64,000 nt of DNA from Streptomyces sp. NBC_00083 (GTDB lineage: Bacteria; Actinomycetota; Actinomycetes; Streptomycetales; Streptomycetaceae): contig NZ_JAPELY010000004.1 in assembly GCF_026343295.1 (NCBI RefSeq), forward strand, positions 1-64,000, read 5' to 3'. The notes beneath the pieces were generated by a model. That model saw nothing but the letters and a program-made list of their open reading frames with translations, ran no database searches and had not been told where the DNA came from. Below are positions 10,240 to 21,970 of the stretch, piece by piece (positions within the stretch are counted from its first letter, which is position 1; each line of letters begins with the position of its first letter). The position numbers and the translations under genes were made by a program.

Positions 10240-10689
10240 GTGCAGACGATGTGGCTCAGCGGAGCCGAGTGGTTCGCCGTGCTGCGGATCGGGCTCGGCC
10301 TGTGGTGGCTGGAGAGCTGGCGCCACAAGGACAAGACGACCTGGTTCGGCGGCGGCGGGATCGCGTGGGCGGCCGGCATCGCCGACAAGCACCGGTGGTC
10401 CTTCGTCCGCTCCGGCTTCGACGTGGTGGTCAAGCCGCGGCCCCGGACGATGGCGTACGTGGTGGCCTACGCGGAGCTGGCGCTCGGCCTGGGCCTGGTC
10501 GTCGGTCTCCTGACGCCGGTCGCCCTCGTCTGCGGTCTCGCGCTGGTTCTGATCTATCTCGTCCTGATGATCCACGACGTGGCCGAGCAGGGGCAGAACC
10601 TCATGATGGCCCTGATCTCCGTCACAGGACTGCTGGGCGTCTGCTGGCAGGCGTGGTCACTGGACGCGGCGCTCGGCTGGTTCCTCTAG
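10240..10689 (+). CDS. DoxX-family integral membrane protein
   Basis: A 149-residue protein with about four membrane helices: a first near residues 10-25 (VLRIGLGLWWLESW), then YVVAYAELALGLGLVVGLL, VALVCGLALVLIYLVLMIH and LMMALISVTGLLGVC. The early R/W pattern and helix spacing fit DoxX or thiosulfate-quinone-oxidoreductase small-subunit proteins. The GTG at 10240 has GGAGGAGG 9 bases upstream. It is divergent from the amidohydrolase gene and shares its operator-like element. It may be a membrane redox partner; the substrate is unknown. Confidence 0.8.
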   Translation: MQTMWLSGAEWFAVLRIGLGLWWLESWRHKDKTTWFGGGGIAWAAGIADKHRWSFVRSGFDVVVKPRPRTMAYVVAYAELALGLGLVVGLLTPVALVCGLALVLIYLVLMIHDVAEQGQNLMMALISVTGLLGVCWQAWSLDAALGWFL

Positions 10690-10772
10690 GGCACCTGGGC
10701 AGCTGGGCACCTGGGCTCCGCACCACCGGTCTGTTCATGCCCGGCACGTCACCCTTCGACGAGGAGAAGGCA

Positions 10773-11375
10773 ATGAGCGAGCAGAGTCACGACCCCGGCC
10801 CCGGCACCGAGGCGGACACGCCGTCCGCCGCCGCCGAGCACCGGGAGCCGGAGGACCCCTTCCGGGCCGGGCACCTGGCACGCGCCCGGAGCGCCGCCTC
10901 ACGCGCGGCCGCCCTCCTGCGCCACGTCGAAGCCTCCGGCGCCGGCGAGACGGGCCCGGAGGGATCCGCACGGGCCGAGATCCTCTTCAAGGCCAACCAC
11001 GCGGCACGGACGGCCGCGCAGGCCATCGCCGTTCTCCTGGAGAGCCGACCCCATCCCGCGGCCGACTCCCGCTGTGCCCGGAACGCCGCCGCCGCCGCGT
11101 CCCAGGCCGCGCAGATGGGGCAGCTCCACGACGACGGCGGCGAAGCCGCCACGGCGGCCTCCCGGGCCGCGGTCAAGGCGGCCCAGGCCGCCGGGGCCGC
11201 CGCGGTGGCGGGGGCGGTGGGCGAGAACGAGACCTTGAACGCCGAGGCGGACGCGGCCGAGAAGGCCGCCGTAGCAGCCGCCGAGGCCGCCGGCTGGATA
11301 CGTCCGGGGGAGCAGATCCAGCCGGTCGCGACCGGCACCAGGAGCGCCGATGTGATGGCGATGATGCACTTCTGA
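10773..11375 (+). CDS. Alanine-rich helical protein of unknown function
   Basis: A 200-residue protein with no signal peptide or membrane helix. After an acidic, Pro-rich start of about 30 residues it is almost entirely Ala-rich amphipathic helix with regularly spaced Arg, Lys, Glu and Gln (ARSAASRAAALLRHVE, ASQAAQMGQLHDD, AEKAAVAAAEAAGW). It could be a coiled-coil or helical-bundle structural protein. The ATG at 10773 has GAGGAGAAGG. It lies 83 bases after the DoxX gene on the same strand and may be co-transcribed. The protein was not recognised. Confidence 0.7.
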   Translation: MSEQSHDPGPGTEADTPSAAAEHREPEDPFRAGHLARARSAASRAAALLRHVEASGAGETGPEGSARAEILFKANHAARTAAQAIAVLLESRPHPAADSRCARNAAAAASQAAQMGQLHDDGGEAATAASRAAVKAAQAAGAAAVAGAVGENETLNAEADAAEKAAVAAAEAAGWIRPGEQIQPVATGTRSADVMAMMHF

Positions 11376-11379
11376 CGCG

Positions 11380-11397
11380 CGGGCGCCGCGGCGCCCG
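11380..11397 (+). terminator. Hairpin after the Ala-rich protein gene
   Basis: The 18-base palindrome CGGGCGCCGCGGCGCCCG begins 5 bases after the stop. Confidence 0.6.
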
Positions 11398-11793
11398 GCG
11401 GGCGTCACGGGCGGCCGGCAGCTCCCCGGCCGCCCGGCGCACGCGGAGCGCCCGTATGCTGCGGCACCGGTCCCTCCCCTGTTGGGACCGGTACCGCACC
11501 ACACAGGCGACGTCGATCCGCACCGGTGCGGCACGGATCAAGCAGAGGCCGGACCCCGTCACCCGACTCCGCCACAAGTTGACCGAGAACGTGTGACGTC
11601 GTGACGGGCCTCTCCGGACCCGGACCTGGTGGTCCGAGCGGGTCACGCCCTGTGGCTGTCCCGCTACGGCCAGATCCTGCCAGCTGCGGCTTCGCGTGAG
11701 GAGGCCCGCTCACCTCACGGACACCTTCTTCGCAGGTCAGCCGTATAGGGTGAGTTTTCCGGTCCGGATGCCAGGTGCGGAAGACAGTGAGAG
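11398..11793. other. Long upstream region of the WD40 gene with further inverted repeats
   Basis: About 400 bases with no credible gene. Two further inverted repeats are present: CGGGCGGCCGG at 11408-11418 with its complement at 11425-11435, and ACCGGTCCC at 11466-11474 with GGGACCGGT at 11484-11492. The AT-richer GCCGTATAGGGTGAGTTTTC near 11741 is a plausible promoter area for the WD40 gene. Confidence 0.35.
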
Positions 11794-11802
11794 GTGGAGA
11801 CC

Positions 11803-14800
11803 TTGAGTCCAGGCTCAGGGGCACGCACGGCTTTCGCGGAACGTCTCGCGTTGCTGTACAAGGAGGCCGGCGACCCTCCCCTCAAGCGCGTCGCGGAGGC
11901 CGTCGTCCGGCTTCAGCGCGTCGACGAACGAGGACGTCCGGTGCGCGTATCCGCTCAGCGGATCAGCGACTGGCGACGGGCCAGGAACGTGCCTGCCCAG
12001 TTCGCCGCCCTCGCCGTCGTGCTGCACATCCTGATACCCGAGGCGCGGCGTTCACGCGCCGCGCCCGTCTCCCCCGGCCTGTACGACCTGGCGCACTGGC
12101 AGCGCCTGTGGGAGCACGCGGTCGCCGACCCGATCGGCGGCGACCGGCCCGCGCCCTCCTCCGAGGAGAAGGAGCCCCCGCAGGCCGAGGCCCCGGCGGT
12201 CCCCGGAGGCGTGTGCCCCTACCGGGGTCTGGCTTCCTACCGTCCCGAGGACGCCCGCTGGTTCTTCGGCCGTGAGCGCAGCACGGACGCCCTCGTGGCC
12301 CAGCTCCGCGCGGTGGAGGGGACCGGGGGCCTGGTCATGCTCGTGGGCGCCTCGGGGGCGGGGAAGTCGTCCCTGCTCAACGCCGGTCTGGTGCCCACGC
12401 TGCAGGACGGCGCCCTGAGCGACGACAGCGGCCGGTCGCGGGCGACGCTTCCCTTCGTGCCGGGAGCCGATCCCGTCGGGGAGCTGACCCTCCGCATCCC
12501 TGAGCTGGCCCCCGTCGTCTCCGCCCTGCGGAAGCCGGCCTCCGCCTCTCCCGAAGCCCCTGACACCCCGCACTTCGGGCACGCGGTGCGGCAGGCCTTC
12601 TCGGCCTGGGGGCAGCGACAGGCCCCTTCCGGCCCCCCGCCAGTGATCATCGTGGACCAGTTCGAGGAAGCGTTCACGCTCTGCTCCGACGAGGCGGACC
12701 GGCGCCGGTTCATCAAGCTGCTCCACGCGGCCTGCACGCCCGCCGGCCCGGGTGACCCGGCCCCCGTCCTCGTCGTCCTCGGCATACGCGCCGACTTCTA
12801 CGAGCAGTGCCTGGCCCATCCGGAACTCGCCGACGCGCTGCAGCACCGGCACATGGTGCTCGGCCCGCTGACCGCCGCGGAGCTGCGGGAGGCGGTGACC
12901 GGCCCGGCCAAGGCCGTGGGCATGGAACTCGAACCCGGACTGACCGAACTCATCGTCCGGGAGGTGAGCACCGACGGCCCACGGGCGGCGCAGAACGCGG
13001 GCGCGCTGCCGCTCCTCTCCCACGCCCTGCTCGCGACCTGGCAACGGCGCAAGGGAGGACGGCTGACGCTGGCCGGCTATCGCGCGGCGGGCGGAATACA
13101 GGGAGCGGTGGCGGCGACCGCCGAGCGCGCCTGGTCCGACCTCGACCCGGCGGCCCGCGCGGCCGCGCGGCTGCTCCTGCTCCGGCTGGTCAGGCTGGGC
13201 GAAGACACCCAGGCCACCCGCAGACGGGGGACACGACGCCAACTCGCGGAGGAGTCGACGGACTCCCACAAGACGGAGGAATCGCTCGAAGCGCTGGTGC
13301 GCGCCCGGTTGGTGACGCTCGACGCGGAAACCGTGGAGATCACGCATGAGGCGTTGCTCCACGCCTGGCCGCGCCTGCGCGACTGGATCGACGAGGACCG
13401 GGCCGGCAACCTGCTGCGTCAGCGGCTGGAGGAGGACGGCAGGGCCTGGGAGGAATCGCACCGCGACACCTCCCTGCTCTACCGGGGCTCCCGGCTGGAA
13501 CAGGCCCGCGCCTGGGCGAAGTCCGCCGGCGACAGGTTCCTGACCCGGGCCGCGGTGGAGTTCCTGGCGTCCTCGGTCAAGCTCCGCAGGCGCACGGTCT
13601 GGATCATGCGCGGGGCGATCTCGGCCCTGGTCGTCCTGGCGATGCTCGCCGTCGGTGCGGCGGTGGTCGCCTGGCAGCAGCGGGACGACGCCGTGTTCGA
13701 GCAGGTCGTCGCCGAAGCCGATCGCGTCCAGCACACGGATCCCTCGCTGTCGGCGCAGCTGGCCCTGGTGGCGCACGACTTGCGGCCGGACGACGAGGGG
13801 GCGAACAACCGGCTGATCTCGATCGTGAACGCGCCGCTGGCCACCCCCCTCCTCGGCCACACCGGCGCCGTCTACCTCACCTCGTTCAGCCCCGACGGCC
13901 GGACCCTCGCCACCGCCAGCTACGACCGGACCGTACGCCTGTGGGACGTCGCGGACCCGTCGCGTCCCAAGCCGCTGGGGAACCCCCTCACCGGCCATAC
14001 GAGTTGGGTGAGCAGCGCGGTCTTCAGCCCGGACGGCCACACCCTCGCCAGCGCTTCGGACGACGGCACGATCCGGCTGTGGGACGTACGGGACCCCCGT
14101 CACCCGCAACCGCTCGGTGCGCCGATGACCGGCCATGACGGCACGATCTACCTGCTGGCCTTCAGCCCGGACGGCCATACCCTGGCCGGCGCCACGGAGG
14201 ACCACACCGTCCGCCTGTGGGACGTGGCGGACCCCCGCAGGCCCACGAGCCGTGAGGTCCTGACGGGTCACACCGCCGCCGTGCGCTCGCTGGCGTTCAG
14301 CCCCGACGGCCGGACGCTGGCGGCGGGCGCCGACAACGGTGCGATCAGACTGTGGGACATGGCCGATCCGGCTCGTCCGGCGCCGATCGAGACCGTCCTG
14401 ACCGGCCACACGAGCACGGTGCACTCCGTGGCGTTCAGCCCCGACGGCCGGACGCTGGCCAGCGGCGGCTCGGACGACACCGTCCGGCTCTGGAACGTGA
14501 GCGACCCGCAGCACGCGGCGGCCATCGGTTCGCCGCTCACCGGCCACACGGGCCCCATCTGGTCGGTGGCCTTCAGCCCCGACGGGAGCATGCTCGCCGT
14601 CGGCAGCGCCGACAGCACGGCCAGCCTGTGGAACGTCAGCGATCCCGCCTACCCGTCCCAGGTGGGCGAGCCTCTCGCGGGAAGCAGCGGCGAAATGTAC
14701 GCCCTGGCGTTCAGCCCCGACGGCCACACCCTCGCCACCGGGAGCGGCGACAGCAAGGTCCGTCTGTGGTCGATCCCGGCCTCGGACATGATCGGCCGCG

Positions 14801-15825
14801 TCGGAGCGTTCCGGCCGGACGGGCGGGTCCTCGCGACGGCCGCGCGCGACGACCGGGTGCGGCTGTGGGATGTGGACACCCCGGGCCGGCCCGTGCCGCT
14901 GGGCCGCCCCTTCACGCCGTCCGGGGAGGGCGACGCACGGTCCCTGGTGTTCTCCCCCGACGGCCACACGCTCGCGGTGCTCATGGGAAACCAGTCGATA
15001 CGCCTGTGGAACGTCACCGATCCCGCCCGGCCCGTCCCGCACGGGCCGCCCCTGCTGCTGCGGACCCGGTTCTCGGGCGCCGAGGCGCTGGCCTTCAGCC
15101 CCGACGGCAAGACGCTGGCCACCGACTACGACGACCGCACCATTCAACTGTGGGACATCAGCGACCCGTCCCGCCACCGTCCGCTCGGCGCGCCGCTCAC
15201 CGGTCACAAGGGGTACGTCAACTCCCTTGTCTTCAGCCCGGACGGGCGGACACTGGCCAGCGGCAGCGCGGACGACAGCATCCGACTGTGGAACGTGGCC
15301 GACCCGCGCCACGCGGCGCCCCTCGGAGCGCCCCTCACGGGACATCTCGGACCGGTCAACGCGCTCTCCTACAGCCCGGACGGCAAGACCCTGGCCAGCG
15401 GCAGCGACGACGACACCGTCCGGCTCTGGAACACCGCCCACCCGTCCACGGCACGCCGGCTGGGCGCCCCGCTGACCGGTCACACCGAAGCGGTCGTGTC
15501 GCTGACGTTCAGCCAGGACGGCCGCACCCTGGCCAGCGGCGGCAACGACAACACGGTCCGGCTCTGGGACATCGCGCACCCGTCCATGGCCTCGCCGATC
15601 GGCCAGTCGATGAGCCCCAACGCCAAGACGGGGAACTTCCTGTCGTTCAGCCCCACCAGCCACATGCTCGGCGTGTCGAGCGGCAGCGACACCGTCCGGC
15701 TCTGGAACCTCGACGCCGACGAGGCCAGGAGCCGCATCTGCTCCACCACCCGGGGCGTCCTGACACCGGAGAAGTGGCACGAGAACCTGCCCCGGCTCTC
15801 CTACGCACCGCCGTGCGCCCCCTGA
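11803..15825 (+). CDS. STAND-type NTPase with N-terminal HTH-like domain and 14 WD40 repeats
   Basis: A protein of about 1,340 residues. Residues 1-80 are a small basic domain (AFAERLALLYKEAG, then VSAQRISDWRRARNVP). Around 135-590 lies an nSTAND1-type module: CPYRGLASY and FFGRER lead-in, Walker A GASGAGKSS near 181, IIVDQFEEAFT as Walker B, a LPLLSHALLATW helix region and an ITHEALLHAWPRL winged-helix segment. A transmembrane helix follows near 603-625 and then a VAEADRVQHTDPSLSAQLAL bridge. From about 684 come 14 WD40 repeats (FSPDGRTLA, RLWDVADP), enough for two seven-blade propellers. STAND proteins switch on ligand binding; related ones act in signalling, defence or development. The start is TTG 11803 (GAGAGG upstream) or GTG 11794. 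Confidence 0.88.
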   Translation: MSPGSGARTAFAERLALLYKEAGDPPLKRVAEAVVRLQRVDERGRPVRVSAQRISDWRRARNVPAQFAALAVVLHILIPEARRSRAAPVSPGLYDLAHWQRLWEHAVADPIGGDRPAPSSEEKEPPQAEAPAVPGGVCPYRGLASYRPEDARWFFGRERSTDALVAQLRAVEGTGGLVMLVGASGAGKSSLLNAGLVPTLQDGALSDDSGRSRATLPFVPGADPVGELTLRIPELAPVVSALRKPASASPEAPDTPHFGHAVRQAFSAWGQRQAPSGPPPVIIVDQFEEAFTLCSDEADRRRFIKLLHAACTPAGPGDPAPVLVVLGIRADFYEQCLAHPELADALQHRHMVLGPLTAAELREAVTGPAKAVGMELEPGLTELIVREVSTDGPRAAQNAGALPLLSHALLATWQRRKGGRLTLAGYRAAGGIQGAVAATAERAWSDLDPAARAAARLLLLRLVRLGEDTQATRRRGTRRQLAEESTDSHKTEESLEALVRARLVTLDAETVEITHEALLHAWPRLRDWIDEDRAGNLLRQRLEEDGRAWEESHRDTSLLYRGSRLEQARAWAKSAGDRFLTRAAVEFLASSVKLRRRTVWIMRGAISALVVLAMLAVGAAVVAWQQRDDAVFEQVVAEADRVQHTDPSLSAQLALVAHDLRPDDEGANNRLISIVNAPLATPLLGHTGAVYLTSFSPDGRTLATASYDRTVRLWDVADPSRPKPLGNPLTGHTSWVSSAVFSPDGHTLASASDDGTIRLWDVRDPRHPQPLGAPMTGHDGTIYLLAFSPDGHTLAGATEDHTVRLWDVADPRRPTSREVLTGHTAAVRSLAFSPDGRTLAAGADNGAIRLWDMADPARPAPIETVLTGHTSTVHSVAFSPDGRTLASGGSDDTVRLWNVSDPQHAAAIGSPLTGHTGPIWSVAFSPDGSMLAVGSADSTASLWNVSDPAYPSQVGEPLAGSSGEMYALAFSPDGHTLATGSGDSKVRLWSIPASDMIGRVGAFRPDGRVLATAARDDRVRLWDVDTPGRPVPLGRPFTPSGEGDARSLVFSPDGHTLAVLMGNQSIRLWNVTDPARPVPHGPPLLLRTRFSGAEALAFSPDGKTLATDYDDRTIQLWDISDPSRHRPLGAPLTGHKGYVNSLVFSPDGRTLASGSADDSIRLWNVADPRHAAPLGAPLTGHLGPVNALSYSPDGKTLASGSDDDTVRLWNTAHPSTARRLGAPLTGHTEAVVSLTFSQDGRTLASGGNDNTVRLWDIAHPSMASPIGQSMSPNAKTGNFLSFSPTSHMLGVSSGSDTVRLWNLDADEARSRICSTTRGVLTPEKWHENLPRLSYAPPCAP
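13855..15710 (+). repeat. Array of 14 WD40 repeat units in coding DNA
   Basis: Units of about 130 bases encode GHT..V....FSPDGRTLASGS.D.TVRLWDV.DP. Units 1-6 and 11-13 are close to consensus. Units 7-10 and 14 lack the GH dipeptide or have a changed first strand, which marks the boundary region between two putative propellers. Confidence 0.8.
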
Positions 15826-15914
15826 CCACGCCACGGTGATCCCCGTCACAAATCGCGATCCCGGACGAACAGTCAGGCCCCGCTCCCCGGGCCGCGTTGT
15901 TAGGGTGCCTACAA

Positions 15915-15959
15915 GCCCGACCGCTGGTGCATCCCCCGTCGCCAGCGGTCGGGCCTTTC
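15915..15959 (+). terminator. Hairpin after the WD40 gene
   Basis: Arms GCCCGACCGCTGG and CCAGCGGTCGGGC with a 14-base loop, followed by CTTTCC. Confidence 0.7.
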
Positions 15960-15991
15960 CATGCCGCCCCGCGCCCTCCCGGCACATACGC

Positions 15992-16028
15992 GAAGAGGGC
16001 GCCTCCCACGTGGGGAGACGCCCTCTTC
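15992..16028 (-). terminator. Hairpin downstream of tRNA-Ile
   Basis: Arms GAAGAGGGCGCCTCCC and GGGGAGACGCCCTCTTC with one mismatch and a 4-base loop, 17 bases past the 3' end of the minus-strand tRNA. Confidence 0.7.
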
Positions 16029-16044
16029 ACCGGTACTGCTTCTG

Positions 16045-16118
16045 TGGGGCTAACAGGATTTGAACCTGTGGCCTCATCCTTATCAGGGATGCGCTCTAAC
16101 CAACTGAGCTATAGCCCC
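16045..16118 (-). tRNA. tRNA-Ile (anticodon GAT)
   Basis: A 74-nt cloverleaf on the minus strand. The acceptor GGGGCTA pairs with TAGCCCC and the discriminator is A. The D arm is AGCTCAGTTGGTTAGAGC, the anticodon loop CTGATAA has anticodon GAT, and the T arm contains GGTTCAAATCC. No CCA is encoded. Confidence 0.95.
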
Positions 16119-16215
16119 GCCGCGCTGTGCGGGATGTCCCGCGCGCCGACCTCTGAAGATTAGCGCACGGGACGGCCAGTCCCAAAATCGGTATCCGTGC
16201 CGCCGTGAACTGCGG

Positions 16216-16854
16216 CTACTCGTCCTCGGCCAGAGTGAGCTCGACACCGCCCACGAAGCCCGCGGAGAGGTTGTAGATGAAGGCGCCGAGCGTCGCGAGG
16301 GCCGTGGCGAGCACCACGTCGATCACCGCGATGACCGACGTGAAGAGCAGCACCCGCGGCAGCGAGAGGAACGACTGGAGGTCGAAGCCGTTGGACTCGT
16401 TCGAGCCCGTGGCCTCGCTGATCGTGCCGCCGACCGTGGAGAACACACCCATGGCGTCCATGACCATCCACAGCACCGCCGCGGCGACGACCGTGCAGAT
16501 GCCGAGCGCGATGGACAGCAGGAAGCTGACCTTCATCACCGACCACGGGTCGGCCTTGGCCACCCGCAGCCGCGCCTTGCGCGTACGGGGCGCCGTGCGG
16601 GCCCCCGTGCGCGGCCGGCGCACTCCGTCACCGGTGCGCTGCGGCGCCGGATAGGCCTGCGGCGGGTGGTACGGCTGCTGGCCGCCCTGCCCGGTCTTCT
16701 CGCGCTCGCCGGGCAGCGCGCCGCCACCCTCGTACTCCGCCCGGCCCTTGGCCCCGCGGGTTTCCGTCACCGTTACCCCCTGGGAGTCCGCGGCAGGGCC
16801 ACGGGCACCGTTCGCTCCGGAAGCGGCCGCTCCGGCGCCCGTGGCTCCACTCAC
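16216..16854 (-). CDS. DUF3566 domain membrane protein downstream of gyrA
   Basis: A 212-residue protein. About 100 N-terminal residues are disordered, Gly/Ala/Pro- and then Arg-rich. The C-terminal half is DUF3566: VAKADPWSVMKVSFLLSIALGICTVVAAAVLW (first membrane helix), a short extracellular loop, and a second helix VLLFTSVIAVIDVVLATALATLGAFIYN. The gene starts 3 bases after the gyrA stop, so it is almost certainly translated from the gyrBA transcript. The family is conserved next to gyrA throughout actinobacteria; its role is unknown. Confidence 0.88.
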   Translation of the reverse strand: MSGATGAGAAASGANGARGPAADSQGVTVTETRGAKGRAEYEGGGALPGEREKTGQGGQQPYHPPQAYPAPQRTGDGVRRPRTGARTAPRTRKARLRVAKADPWSVMKVSFLLSIALGICTVVAAAVLWMVMDAMGVFSTVGGTISEATGSNESNGFDLQSFLSLPRVLLFTSVIAVIDVVLATALATLGAFIYNLSAGFVGGVELTLAEDE

Positions 16855-16857
16855 GCT

Positions 16858-19473
<2,616 letters not shown>

Positions 19474-19517
19474 TGCTGGTTCTCAAGTCCTTTCGAAGCG
19501 GTCAGCGACAGACCGAG

Positions 19518-21557
19518 TCAGATGTCGAGGAAGCGGACGTCCCGCGCGTTGCGCTGGATGAACGAACGGCGTGCCTCGACGTCCTCGCCCATCAGCACCG
19601 AGAACAGGTCGTCGGCCTGGGCCGCGTCGTCCAGGGTGACCTGGCCGAGCACACGGTGCTCGACGTCCATCGTGGTGACGCGCAGCTCCTCGGCGTTCAT
19701 CTCGCCAAGACCCTTGAAGCGCTGGATCGAGTCCTCGCGGATCCGCTTGCCGTTCTGCTTGCCGAGGGCCACGAGCGCGTCGCGCTCACGGTCGGAGTAC
19801 GCGTACTCGAAGTCGTCCCGGCCCCACTTGATCTTGTAGAGCGGGGGACGCGACAGGTACACGTGGCCGGCCTCGACCAGCGGCCGCATGAAGCGGAACA
19901 GGAAGGTCAGCAGCAGGGTGTTGATGTGCTGGCCGTCGACGTCGGCGTCCGCCATCAGGATGATCTTGTGATAGCGGAGCTTCTCGATGTCGAAGTCCTC
20001 GTGGACCCCGGTACCGAACGCCGAGATCAGCGCCTGGACCTCGGTGTTCTGCAGGATCTTGTCGATCCGCGCCTTCTCGACGTTCAGGATCTTGCCTCGG
20101 ATGGGCAGGATCGCCTGGTACATCGGGTTGCGGCCGGACTTCGCCGAACCGCCGGCGGAGTCACCCTCGACGATGAAGATCTCGCACTTGGTGGGGTCGT
20201 TGGACTGACAGTCCGACAGCTTGCCGGGCAGCGACGCCGATTCGAGCAGCCCCTTGCGCCGCGTCAGGTCGCGCGCCTTGCGGGCGGCGACACGGGCCGT
20301 CTGCGCCTGGATCGACTTGCGGATGATGTCCGCGGCCTCGACGGGGTTGCGGTCGAACCAGTCGGTGAGGTGCTCGTGCACCACCTTCTGGACGAACGTC
20401 TTCGCCTCGGTGTTGCCCAGCTTGGTCTTGGTCTGGCCCTCGAACTGCGGCTCGCCCAGCTTGACGGAGATGATCGCCGTCAGACCCTCGCGGATATCCT
20501 CGCCCGAGAGGTTGTCGTCCTTCTCGCGCAGCAGCTTCTTGTCACGGGCGTACCGGTTGACCAGGCCCGTGAGCGCGGCGCGGAATCCCTCCTCATGCGT
20601 ACCCCCCTCATGCGTGTGGATGGTGTTCGCAAAGGAGTAAACGCCCTCGCTGTACTGAGAGTTCCACTGCATCGCGATCTCGGCCGAGAGGAGTCGCTCC
20701 TTGTCCTCGGCCTCGATGTCGATCACGGTCGGGTGGATCAGCTCGCCCTTGCGCGAGTTGAGGTACTTCACGAAGTCGACGATGCCGCCCTCGTAGAAGT
20801 ACGTCACCGTCAGGGGCTGCGGCTGCTCGCCCTCCTCGGCCGAGTCCGCTCCCGAGACCGCCCGCGCCGACTCGCGCTCGTCGGTCAGCCTGATCGTCAG
20901 GCCCTTGTTGAGGAACGCCATCTCCTGGAAACGCCGCGACAGCGTCTCGAAGGAGTACTCGGTGGTCTCGAAGATGTCCCCGTCGGCCCAGAACGTGACC
21001 GAGGTGCCCGACTTCTCGATCGCCTCGTGCTTGGCGAGCGGCGCCGTCGGGACGCCCAGCTTGTACTCCTGCGTCCAGCGGTAGCCGTCCGTCCTGACCT
21101 CGACGGCGACCCTGGTGGACAGCGCGTTCACCACGGACACGCCGACGCCGTGCAGACCGCCGGAGACGGCGTACCCGCCGCCGCCGAACTTTCCGCCCGC
21201 GTGCAGCACGGTGAGCACGACCTCGACGGCCGGCTTCCCTTCGGAGGGAACGATGCCCACGGGGATGCCGCGGCCGTTGTCGACGACGCGGACACCGCCG
21301 TCGGGCAGGATCGTGACGTCGATCGTGTCCGCGTGCCCGGCCAGGGCCTCGTCGACCGAGTTGTCGACGACCTCGTACACAAGGTGATGCAGACCACGCT
21401 CACCGGTCGAGCCGATGTACATGCCGGGTCGCTTGCGGACCGCGTCCAGACCTTCGAGGACGGTAATCGCGCTGGCGTCGTACGAGGTGGTTACCTCGCC
21501 GTTCTCACCGACGGCAGTGGACGGGGTCTTCTCGTTGGGGTTGCCGGAATCGGCCAC
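19518..21557 (-). CDS. gyrB: DNA gyrase subunit B
   Basis: A 679-residue ATPase subunit of gyrase. The GHKL ATP-binding motifs are EVVDNSVDEALAGH and VDNGRGIPVG. The transducer follows, then the TOPRIM signature EGDSAGGSAKSGR and PIRGKILNVEKA, and the metal site DADVDGQHI. The start at GTG 21557 (VADSGNP) matches the conserved N-terminus of Streptomyces GyrB and has AAAGGG upstream; the GTG at 21581 would add eight residues. It is transcribed with gyrA and DUF3566. A 413-base leader lies upstream. Confidence 0.98.
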   Translation of the reverse strand: MADSGNPNEKTPSTAVGENGEVTTSYDASAITVLEGLDAVRKRPGMYIGSTGERGLHHLVYEVVDNSVDEALAGHADTIDVTILPDGGVRVVDNGRGIPVGIVPSEGKPAVEVVLTVLHAGGKFGGGGYAVSGGLHGVGVSVVNALSTRVAVEVRTDGYRWTQEYKLGVPTAPLAKHEAIEKSGTSVTFWADGDIFETTEYSFETLSRRFQEMAFLNKGLTIRLTDERESARAVSGADSAEEGEQPQPLTVTYFYEGGIVDFVKYLNSRKGELIHPTVIDIEAEDKERLLSAEIAMQWNSQYSEGVYSFANTIHTHEGGTHEEGFRAALTGLVNRYARDKKLLREKDDNLSGEDIREGLTAIISVKLGEPQFEGQTKTKLGNTEAKTFVQKVVHEHLTDWFDRNPVEAADIIRKSIQAQTARVAARKARDLTRRKGLLESASLPGKLSDCQSNDPTKCEIFIVEGDSAGGSAKSGRNPMYQAILPIRGKILNVEKARIDKILQNTEVQALISAFGTGVHEDFDIEKLRYHKIILMADADVDGQHINTLLLTFLFRFMRPLVEAGHVYLSRPPLYKIKWGRDDFEYAYSDRERDALVALGKQNGKRIREDSIQRFKGLGEMNAEELRVTTMDVEHRVLGQVTLDDAAQADDLFSVLMGEDVEARRSFIQRNARDVRFLDI

Positions 21558-21970
21558 GAAGCGCCCTTTCTGGCACAGCACAAGCCTCCCCTGTACAGGC
21601 AGGAGCGGCTGCGTCGTTCAGCGATGGTCAGCGTCGGGCGCCGCCGTGGCGGCAGGCGTCCGATCACGTCTTTCGGTGGGTCCCGCGAGGACGGCGGGAT
21701 TATTGACCAGTCTACCGGTAGCGCCGACATGAATGGGGGTTTGCCGGTACCTGAGTCCGCATGTGCCGCCCTGAGCGGGCGCCTTCCGACTCCCCATATC
21801 CGGGGAGGGGCCCCAAGAGCCTCACACGGGCATTCAGCGCTTCGGCCTGTCAACCTCCGACTACCGTGAGGGACACCTCATGCCCATCAGGGGGTTCCAG
21901 GGCGCACAGAAGTCACGTTTTCCCACGTCACAGGGGGTGCGCCTGAGGCACACGGGCGCACGGGGCGCCC
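21558..21970. promoter_or_regulatory. gyrB upstream region
   Basis: 413 bases between the DUF721 stop and gyrB. The minus strand has a perfect TTGACA at 21854-21849, but no good -10 at the right distance. A GTCTACCGGTAGCG sequence near 21711-21724 contains the short palindrome CTACCGGTAG. Gyrase promoters usually respond to supercoiling, so this is where control should act; no specific promoter is claimed. Confidence 0.4.

Noticed and set aside
12052..15987. A 1,311-codon frame opposite the WD40 gene
   Set aside because: It is a GC-bias shadow of the repeat-rich gene, with Arg/Gly/Val-rich composition and no domain.
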